Assembly: GCA_016180065.1 (NCBI GenBank)
Contig: JACPBY010000004.1
Location: 19,951-83,950, forward strand
From: Candidatus Woesearchaeota archaeon
GTDB lineage: Archaea; Nanobdellota; Nanobdellia; Woesearchaeales; UBA10216
DNA: 64,000 nucleotides
Direction: 5' to 3'
Within the stretch, counting starts at the first letter, position 1. Each line of letters starts with the position of its first letter. This document shows, one piece after another, positions 57,344-64,000 of this stretch. The notes below the pieces were generated by a model, which saw only the letters and a list, made by a program, of their open reading frames with translations, ran no database searches and was not told the origin of the DNA. The translations under genes and the position numbers were made by a program.

Positions 57344-57416
57344 GGGTTGATAAGGGCAGGGCTTGCCTTGTCAAACTGTAATAAGGGTTGATAAGGGAGC
57401 GTAGAGCTCCCTTATT
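57344..57416. repeat. Two tandem GGGTTGATAAGGG hairpin units upstream of tRNA-Ser
   Basis: GGGTTGATAAGGGCAGGGCTTGCCTT and GGGTTGATAAGGGAGCGTAGAGCTCCCTTATT. Confidence 0.65.
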
Positions 57417-57515
57417 GCCGCGGTCGCATAACCTGGTAGTGCGTCAGTCTTGAACTAGAGAAAAAAGCAAACTGATGCCCGCAAGGGCTTCGGGGTTCAA
57501 ATCCCTGCCGCGGCG
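57417..57515 (+). tRNA. tRNA-Ser(TGA) with about 15-nt intron (57455-57469)
   Basis: Acceptor GCCGCGG/CCGCGGC, anticodon stem TCAGT/ACTGA, loop CTTGAA|A, long variable arm GCCCGCAAGGGC. Confidence 0.85.
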
Positions 57516-57627
57516 CTTTCTTCTTTTTTTCCATTCGTTGGAGTAAACAGTCTTGTGTCTTCACTTCTTAAGGAGTAAATTTATAAATAAACCCGCGTTA
57601 GCAGATTGAAACTTTGGGGGTGTAACT

Positions 57628-58431
57628 ATGCCGGCAGAAAGCCAGTCATCAGGAAGCCAGTATGAAGGGAAGCGGTATGTTATTCAGGGGTTTGGAGTAA
57701 GGGGCGATGCGAGGATCCGAAATCCTGACGGAAAAACTGTTTTTGTCTCTGAGGTTCCAAAAGGGCTCCATGTTGGGGATTTTGTCTCAATTGTTGGCTA
57801 CCAAGTAGTGCCTGGACCTGCCGATTTTGCAAGGTATGCTCCACTACCTGGCCAGCAAGCCAGAACCGCAGCTGCACCACCAGTTCAGAGGCCTGTGGCT
57901 GCTCAGAATCCAATGGCTACACCAGCAGGGCGCCCAGTTACCGCTGCTGCGCAGATGGTTTACATCCTGCACATTGGGCCGACAAGCAAGGGCGATGACT
58001 CTGCCATTGCCATTGTCAGGGAGGATGTGCTTGGCATGACAGCATACGATGCTGTGATGCACTTAATCGCACATCACGATGACAAGTCTGTTTTTGCTGA
58101 CTCAACAGACAGGAGGATAGCAGGCAGGCTGAATGATGTTGTGGCAAGGGCACAAAGGGAAAGGGCATTGGAAGAGCTTGTCTTCACAATAGGAAACGAG
58201 CCGGTTACCAAAGCTACGCAGAAAAAGCTTAAGGATTATTTCACAACCCCTGCCCAGAGTGGCAAGTACAGTGTGCAGGCAGTGGTTAAACAGGAAGGGC
58301 AGGCTGGAGCAGCAGTCCCTCCTGCTGCAGCAGGCGCACCTGCCCAGCCCCAAAAGCCGCAGGTGGCAAGGGCAGTGTCAACTGTTGCAAGGAAGGGCAG
58401 CCCTGGCAGCAGACTGGAGCTTTTAGTGTGA
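57628..58431 (+). CDS. First gene of ubiquitin-like conjugation operon; candidate modifier/substrate
   Basis: ORF following GGGGGTG RBS-like; P/A/Q-rich linkers separate a short N-term domain from 'MVYILHIGPTSKGDDSAIAIV...'. Confidence 0.5.
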   Translation: MPAESQSSGSQYEGKRYVIQGFGVRGDARIRNPDGKTVFVSEVPKGLHVGDFVSIVGYQVVPGPADFARYAPLPGQQARTAAAPPVQRPVAAQNPMATPAGRPVTAAAQMVYILHIGPTSKGDDSAIAIVREDVLGMTAYDAVMHLIAHHDDKSVFADSTDRRIAGRLNDVVARAQRERALEELVFTIGNEPVTKATQKKLKDYFTTPAQSGKYSVQAVVKQEGQAGAAVPPAAAGAPAQPQKPQVARAVSTVARKGSPGSRLELLV

Positions 58432-58478
58432 TGCTGTGAGGTCTGAACTACAGGAAGCTATGAAACCCACCTGGCAAA

Positions 58479-59900
58479 ATGCTCACTACAACAATAGAGC
58501 AGGCAATCTCACAGTTTGGCTCTTTTCTCCTTTTTGGAGACAGGATTTATTGGCTGGGAAATCCCAGCCCAAGCCCTGTGAATGGGAACCATATTGTCCA
58601 GAAGGCTGGCAGCAGGCGTGCTTATTTTCCACTGGGCCATGGAACTCCTCTTTCTGATTTAGAGGAGCTGGATTTCTTTCGAAACCGGGAAGAGGTCAGG
58701 GAAATAAAGCAAAGCTGGGTGATGGATAACCTTGACAGGGACTCTGTTTCAATTATGGATTATGTGAGCAGGTACAAGCTTCTGAGGTTTATTGTTGATG
58801 AGCTCTTTCCGAGAATGGTCGCAGCGCCTGTAGAAGAGCGGCTGGAAGCCATTCTCTCAGGAGGGAAGGAAACGATAACCGGCAAGGAGATTGTGCAGCA
58901 GGAACTTGGCTCACAGATTAAAGGTTCGGTCATCAACATTGACATAACCCGGCATAGCGTGGATAGGCTGGAACATCAGTTGGCTAATTCAGAGCTGCAA
59001 GGACAGGAATACTTTGCCACCTACCTTTTGAGCAGCGAGTTCAGGGCATCAGATGTTGATAAGCCTTCAATATTCTCGCGGCTAAGCGGCAACACACCTG
59101 TTCTCGTGATTGGAGGAAAGCCATATATTTGCGACAGGCCGCCTGAGGAATCAAGCCTTGAGATTAACGTGATGGGCAGGGTTTTGGGCTACATTCCGGT
59201 GCCCAGATACCCGCAGGGCATAATCAAAGCTTACAGTGAAGCTGTTTCCAGGGCAATAAGGCTTGAAGCCTTTTCAGACCTGAAAGCTGCCTTGGATACC
59301 ATGGAAACTGCTGTTCTGAAGGATGTTGAATATATGCCGCTTATGGATGTGGACGAGTTCAGGTTCAGGGACATTGGCTTTTTCCGCAACGGCACTGTTT
59401 ACTACGTTTTCAGGAGAATCCCTCGATTTGCCAGGCAAACGACGTATGACGAAGGCCTTTTCATTGCAAAGGAATCTGATAAGGACGGGTATGCAGGCGA
59501 GTTCGGCATAGGGCTGCATTATAAGGGAGGAGAAATGAGGTATTTGGGCTATCATGAGCAGGAAGGGGGGGTTGTTTACAGAGGGCCGATAAAAGAAGAT
59601 GCGCCATTCCACAGCAGGGTTGACATAATAGACCCTGTAATGCGTGCCAGATACGGCCAGCTGCGGACAATCTGCCATGTTGGAGGGTATCCGCATTTTC
59701 CGCTGACTCCCGATGGCTTTTTGGAGTTTATGACTTATGCCCTTTCCAACTTCCTGGATAGCTTCAGGACAAAGTTTGTTGAGCAGCACTATGATGCTGC
59801 AGAGCAAGCCAGATTGCTTAACGCTGGTGTTTTGATGGCAAAAAGCGCGGCATTGGAGCAGGGCTTCATGCTGACAAACATACACCACATCGAAAGATGA
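58479..59900 (+). CDS. Operon protein with tentative E2/UBC-like C-terminal region
   Basis: 'APFHSRVDIIDPVMRARYGQLRTICHVGGYPHFPLTPDGFLEFMTYALSNFL' resembles the E2 'YP..PP.v.../G.iC.../W.p..' layout; ATGA junction with next gene. Confidence 0.4.
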   Translation: MLTTTIEQAISQFGSFLLFGDRIYWLGNPSPSPVNGNHIVQKAGSRRAYFPLGHGTPLSDLEELDFFRNREEVREIKQSWVMDNLDRDSVSIMDYVSRYKLLRFIVDELFPRMVAAPVEERLEAILSGGKETITGKEIVQQELGSQIKGSVINIDITRHSVDRLEHQLANSELQGQEYFATYLLSSEFRASDVDKPSIFSRLSGNTPVLVIGGKPYICDRPPEESSLEINVMGRVLGYIPVPRYPQGIIKAYSEAVSRAIRLEAFSDLKAALDTMETAVLKDVEYMPLMDVDEFRFRDIGFFRNGTVYYVFRRIPRFARQTTYDEGLFIAKESDKDGYAGEFGIGLHYKGGEMRYLGYHEQEGGVVYRGPIKEDAPFHSRVDIIDPVMRARYGQLRTICHVGGYPHFPLTPDGFLEFMTYALSNFLDSFRTKFVEQHYDAAEQARLLNAGVLMAKSAALEQGFMLTNIHHIER

Positions 59901-61372
59901 TAAAGATTAAGAGCTTTGAGGAAAGGGAAACGGCAGCGGTTGAGGCTGCGGCAAGCGAATCGCCTTCGCTTCTCAGCCTTTTGCCATTTTCAGCAATAAG
60001 CATTACAGAGGAAGCCCACCAGAAGAATGCTGAGGTTGGCAGAATTCTCGATGGCATGAGCGGCAAGCATTTTGAGTGGTATGGCTACAGCCTGGCAGAA
60101 AAGAGAAGCCTGGCAGTCATTGTTGACACGCTGATACAGCCAAACCAGACAGTTTCAGGGGTTGATGTGGACTTTGCCCCCATAGAAGCCAAGAAGGCTT
60201 TTGACGAGTTGCAGGTAAGAAACGCTGCCGAAGGCAGGCTTGGCAGCGGCAGCGAGCTTGTGCCTGTCGGGATTGTCCACAGGCACGGCTTTTCAGCCCG
60301 GAAGCCGTTCAGGTCGCAGTCTGACGTGAGGAACTTATCCTACTATGTCCAATTGCAGGCGGCCCAGACTGAGTTTCTCAGCACGCAAACAGACCGGTTT
60401 GAGCAGGTTGGGCAGTTTGCAGTGCAAGTGAGTGGCTCCACCCTGAGGCTTGTCCCAAAGTCAGGAGACAACCTGATTTTAAGCTACGATTTTGCAGGGG
60501 CTGGTGACTTGCTTCTTTACAAGCTTGGGCTTGATGCTGAGCGTGTCCGCGCTAATGGGGGGTTGGCCAGGCTTGTCGGTGATATTCTTGGCAGCGGAGC
60601 AAAAATAAGCGCTGAGCAAAACCGGTTTGTGAGCTATGCCACCAGCTTAATTTACAACCGCGATGGAAACAGCCCATTCGGGGAAATCATTGTACTTGCG
60701 ACTGGCTCAGTGGAAGGAAAATATGAGAAAGCCTTCGAAGTGCCAGTCAGCGTCCTGCCAGGAACTGGCGGCTGTGAATGGTCATTGTCTGGCCTTGAAA
60801 GAGAGGTTGATGCCAAAATAAGCTGGGCAAGGAAAAAGGTACAGATACGCTTACCTGGAAAGGCGCGGGAGATTATAGCCTCGCGGAGAGAAGCATCTGA
60901 ATTGATTGGAAGCGCAGGGATTGACTTATGGGAGCGGTTCTGGCCCGTTGAATCAGCCATAGAACTTGTAAGAAGAGGCGATGCTCCGGGCATGAAAGAA
61001 ACGGCAGTCAGCTTTTTCCTGGCAGCTGCAGGCTATGTTAACAATTGCAAAGCTCCAAAAGTGGACTATGCGTGTTACCTGTTTTCGGTCATGGCAGCAA
61101 TGCAGCAAGGCCAAGTGCCACTTACCCAGGCGGTGAAAAATGTTGGTAGGCTGTTCAAAGACCCGGTATATCAGGGAGGCAGGTTCCAGAGGCCGCCGGT
61201 TGAGAGCCTGAAAGCAGGCAGCATAGTTGCAAACATATGCTCTCCTAGGCGGGAAACACAGGGCTTGGAGTATTCGTTTATGAGGGAGCTTACAAGCGCA
61301 GGCACAGATGGCGTAAGCAGGGTTTTGGAAAAATATGTCCCAATGCTCTTGGCGGCAGGCAAAGCAAAATGA
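59897..61372 (+). CDS. JAMM/MPN+ metalloprotease (JAB domain) with large C-terminal region
   Basis: Upstream Glu 'HFEWYGYSL' then 'VPVGIVHRHGFSARKPFRSQSDVRNL' = HxH...SxxD JAMM signature; ATGA overlaps on both sides. Confidence 0.75.
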   Translation: MIKIKSFEERETAAVEAAASESPSLLSLLPFSAISITEEAHQKNAEVGRILDGMSGKHFEWYGYSLAEKRSLAVIVDTLIQPNQTVSGVDVDFAPIEAKKAFDELQVRNAAEGRLGSGSELVPVGIVHRHGFSARKPFRSQSDVRNLSYYVQLQAAQTEFLSTQTDRFEQVGQFAVQVSGSTLRLVPKSGDNLILSYDFAGAGDLLLYKLGLDAERVRANGGLARLVGDILGSGAKISAEQNRFVSYATSLIYNRDGNSPFGEIIVLATGSVEGKYEKAFEVPVSVLPGTGGCEWSLSGLEREVDAKISWARKKVQIRLPGKAREIIASRREASELIGSAGIDLWERFWPVESAIELVRRGDAPGMKETAVSFFLAAAGYVNNCKAPKVDYACYLFSVMAAMQQGQVPLTQAVKNVGRLFKDPVYQGGRFQRPPVESLKAGSIVANICSPRRETQGLEYSFMRELTSAGTDGVSRVLEKYVPMLLAAGKAK

Positions 61373-62844
61373 CAACGGCAGCAGAGATTGACACCGCAAG
61401 GCTGCACAGGCTTATGCTTGGAATAGGAGCAGACGGTTATGAGAAGCTTAAAAAATCCCAGGTTTCAGTGGTTTTTGACAGTGAGGTTGGAAAGTATGTG
61501 GCGCTGCCGCTTGCTGCTTCAGGCATTCCACTCGTGCTTGTCAGCGCTTCACAAAAACATGTTTGGGAGCAGCTTATCGACATCCCTTTGCAGCAGGCAG
61601 AAATGGCACACAGCTATGCTGGAGCGCTAAGGCAATTCAATGGCAACCCCAGCCTTGAAACCATTATTGGCGTGGAAGCGGCAATGGGCTTCCACGGCTC
61701 AACAGCGCTTCTTGGCGGCTCTTCAGTTGTCATAGACTGCACCAACAGCCAGCTTTCCAAGGAAGCGTGCCTGAGCTTTGCAAGAAAAGCCAAAGCCAGC
61801 TTCATAAGCATATCAGTTGTGCCCGGCTATGCAAGGCTTGAGCTTGCTGCCCCTGACAACCGGAAGGTTGGTACATCAGTGCTTATGCCTGGCATGGCAG
61901 AAATGGAAGCAGGCCTTGCGGCAACAATCCGCGGAAACCCATTGCATGAGGCAGGAGCAAGCATCACAAAAGAAATGATGGGAATGTTCATGGGAGGCAT
62001 GGCTGCTGACGAAACAGTCAGGCTGATTCTTGGCAAAGGCCAGCCATTAAACAGGCCGCTTTACCTGAAATTTGGCTATGGCTCTGATGTTTTTTCACCA
62101 AAACAAGAGCACGACGAGCTGCGGTATGTTGTGCCGGGCATGTTTGGCAGCAAATCAGCGCTGCTCTTCGGCCTTGGCGCAGTTGGGGCGAATGTTGCAT
62201 TCTGGCTGTCAAAAATCGGCATGGGAAGGGTTGATACATTGGACTATGACGTGGTTGAAATCACAAACGTCATGAGGACATTATTCTACCACCAGCACGT
62301 TGGCGAACTGAAGGCTGAGGTTGCGTCACAAAAAATAAAGGCGCTATCCTGCGGCAGCACAGAATCCAAGTCATTTAACGTGAAGCTTGCGCCCGGATGG
62401 GAGCCTGGGCAGGATTACAGCATTTATGTTGACGGCTTTGACAATTTTCTTGCGAGAAGCCTGGTTCACAGGCTCGGCATTCAGAATAAAACACCGGTCC
62501 TGAGCGCTTCCGGCAGGTTTGACGGGTTTGACATGGAAACCTATGTTCCAGGCCAGACGCTGTGCTTTGACTGCAACTTCGGGCTGGGCAGGCTGGCCGA
62601 GAAGGAGGAGGCTGACAGGAGGAACAGCTGTGTTGTGGAGTTCACGCCACAAAACACATGGGTAAACCAGAGCGTTGGCGCACTGGCAGCAATGCTTATC
62701 GTTAATGTATTTAATCCAGACAGGTATGGCAGTGTCCCGAACGGAATGGTCATGTATGACCCAAGCCAGGAGTCAAGGCTGTTTGTGAACAGCAAAGCAG
62801 GCAGCTGCGCATTTAGCGGGGGAGAAATGCAGCATGGCATCTGA
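61369..62844 (+). CDS. E1-like protein with tandem ThiF domains (degenerate N-terminal plus active-looking C-terminal)
   Basis: C-half 'ALLFGLGAVGANVAFWLSKIGMGRVDTLDYDVVEITNVMRTLFYHQHVGELKAEVASQKI', 'CFDCNF', 'NSCVVEFTPQNTWVNQSVGALAA'; N-half 'QVSVVFDSEVGKYVALPLAASGIPLVLVSAS'. Confidence 0.85.
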   Translation: MTTAAEIDTARLHRLMLGIGADGYEKLKKSQVSVVFDSEVGKYVALPLAASGIPLVLVSASQKHVWEQLIDIPLQQAEMAHSYAGALRQFNGNPSLETIIGVEAAMGFHGSTALLGGSSVVIDCTNSQLSKEACLSFARKAKASFISISVVPGYARLELAAPDNRKVGTSVLMPGMAEMEAGLAATIRGNPLHEAGASITKEMMGMFMGGMAADETVRLILGKGQPLNRPLYLKFGYGSDVFSPKQEHDELRYVVPGMFGSKSALLFGLGAVGANVAFWLSKIGMGRVDTLDYDVVEITNVMRTLFYHQHVGELKAEVASQKIKALSCGSTESKSFNVKLAPGWEPGQDYSIYVDGFDNFLARSLVHRLGIQNKTPVLSASGRFDGFDMETYVPGQTLCFDCNFGLGRLAEKEEADRRNSCVVEFTPQNTWVNQSVGALAAMLIVNVFNPDRYGSVPNGMVMYDPSQESRLFVNSKAGSCAFSGGEMQHGI

Positions 62845-63862
62845 GGACATTGCAGAGCTTGTGGCAAAGGAACTTAGGCGGCAGATTGAGCTTGGCAGGC
62901 AGCAGGAGGCCCTGCCTGCCGTGGAAGCAGCACAGTTTGACCCTGTCATGAAAATTGCGTCAATCCTGTCAAGGACCAAGATATCCTCGCTGCTGCGGTA
63001 TTTCCACGACGCGGTTTACGCCAGCGTAATTTCGGGAAATGAGAGGACGAGCAGATATTCCTGGGAATGGAGAGAGCCCACCATTGCAGACCTGAGAAGG
63101 CCTTTCTACGAGGCCGCTGATTTTTTGCTGTTTGAATATTTAGGCTCAGGCCTGCGAAGGCCCAACCGGAACGGCCGGATTCTGATGGACATCATTGCCA
63201 AGGCAGGCAGCTCCAGAGAGGCGTTGTACAAGATAGCCCTTATGAGGGTAAGGCAGAGCTACCTTTTTTCAAAAGACGAAGCTTTCAGGCCGGAGCAGGA
63301 TTCGGACAGCTTGTTGGGAATGCGGCGCCGCCGCACAAGGCAGCGCAGCCGCATAACAGAAGGCGATGATGCACAACATAGGAAACTGCAGCCGAGCAAG
63401 GAATGGCTTGCCGCTGAAGTGGCTGAGGCGCAAAAGCCCCTGGAGAAGCTTGCAGACGATGTTGCATGGGCGCTTTATGAAAAGTTTGCCATAGAGTTCT
63501 ACCACAGGAATTTCGGCCTGCCCACTACACAGGTATTGAAGGCAAGGTCATTTCACGTTAAGGAAAAACCTGAAGCCTACCAGGACACACTTCAAGGGCT
63601 GCTCCCATTGGACCCGAAGGCTGTAATGGCTGCAAACGCATACTGCACCAACTTCCCGGGATTTGAAGAAAGGCTGAAGAGGTCAAGCACGGCATTTCAC
63701 CTGGTCCTTCTGGCCGCAATAGACTTCTACCAAAGCAGGATTGCAGAGCCGGAACTGAAGCATGCCATCAGCAGCGCAGTAAACGGGACAAGAGACCTCC
63801 AGTCTGTTTTTTACCTCACAATCTTTGCAAGCCATTTGTCATGGGCAGGGAAGATAAAATGA
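62834..63862 (+). CDS. Hypothetical helical protein of the E1/JAMM operon
   Basis: ORF overlapping upstream E1 gene by 11 bp. Confidence 0.5.
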   Translation: MASEDIAELVAKELRRQIELGRQQEALPAVEAAQFDPVMKIASILSRTKISSLLRYFHDAVYASVISGNERTSRYSWEWREPTIADLRRPFYEAADFLLFEYLGSGLRRPNRNGRILMDIIAKAGSSREALYKIALMRVRQSYLFSKDEAFRPEQDSDSLLGMRRRRTRQRSRITEGDDAQHRKLQPSKEWLAAEVAEAQKPLEKLADDVAWALYEKFAIEFYHRNFGLPTTQVLKARSFHVKEKPEAYQDTLQGLLPLDPKAVMAANAYCTNFPGFEERLKRSSTAFHLVLLAAIDFYQSRIAEPELKHAISSAVNGTRDLQSVFYLTIFASHLSWAGKIK

Positions 63863-64000
63863 CAACGCTAAGGGAATTCATTGACAGGACTGCGCAATAC
63901 AGCTCAAAGCTTGAGTGCCTTATACTTGAGGGGGAGGATTTTGCAGACCCGTTCGCAAGCCACTTTTCAGCTTCTCCTACTGACTTATGGCTTAAGCTGG
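63859..64000 (+). CDS. Partial ORF, next operon gene, truncated by window end
   Basis: ATGA overlap with previous gene; MTTLREFIDRTAQYSSKLECLILEGEDFADPFASHFSASPTDLWLKL... Confidence 0.45.
   Translation, partial: MTTLREFIDRTAQYSSKLECLILEGEDFADPFASHFSASPTDLWLKL

Noticed and set aside
57628-58431. Calling the first operon ORF a definite ubiquitin-like protein
   Set aside because: No C-terminal GG and beta-grasp fold cannot be established by eye; kept as a candidate only.
1-64000. CRISPR array or Cas genes
   Set aside because: No regularly spaced direct repeats and no Cas-like proteins seen.
1-64000. rRNA genes
   Set aside because: No conserved 16S/23S/5S segments recognised.

Overview
This window is an archaeal chromosome segment, most like a DPANN/Woesearchaeota-type lineage. 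The placement is an inference from Kae1, eS1 (S3Ae), Alba, Pth2, SRP54, class-I LysRS, archaeal pilus/Tad genes and intron-rich tRNAs. Core informational genes are mixed with a pilus-like cluster, at least five toxin-antitoxin-type loci, one short IS and many lineage-specific ORFs. The most notable item is a tightly coupled operon at 57.6-64 kb, cut by the window end. It encodes a tandem-ThiF (UBA1-like) E1 protein, a JAMM/MPN metalloprotease with an E...HxH...SxxD signature, a tentative Cys-containing E2-like protein, a candidate modifier/substrate without an obvious diGly, and unknown helical partners. This looks like an uncharacterised ubiquitin-like conjugation/deconjugation system. The second major signal is unusual tRNA architecture: tRNA-Asn with three apparent introns (D-loop, anticodon loop, T-loop), tRNA-Lys and tRNA-Ile with two each, and homologous introns shared by two different tRNA genes. 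Other items are a Hel308/Ski2-like helicase ORF lacking its N-terminal RecA domain, tandem paired hairpins in several intergenic regions, an RHH-nucleotidyltransferase fusion and a PlsB/PlsC-like acyltransferase in an archaeon. All family calls come from reading motifs by eye; no searches were run.
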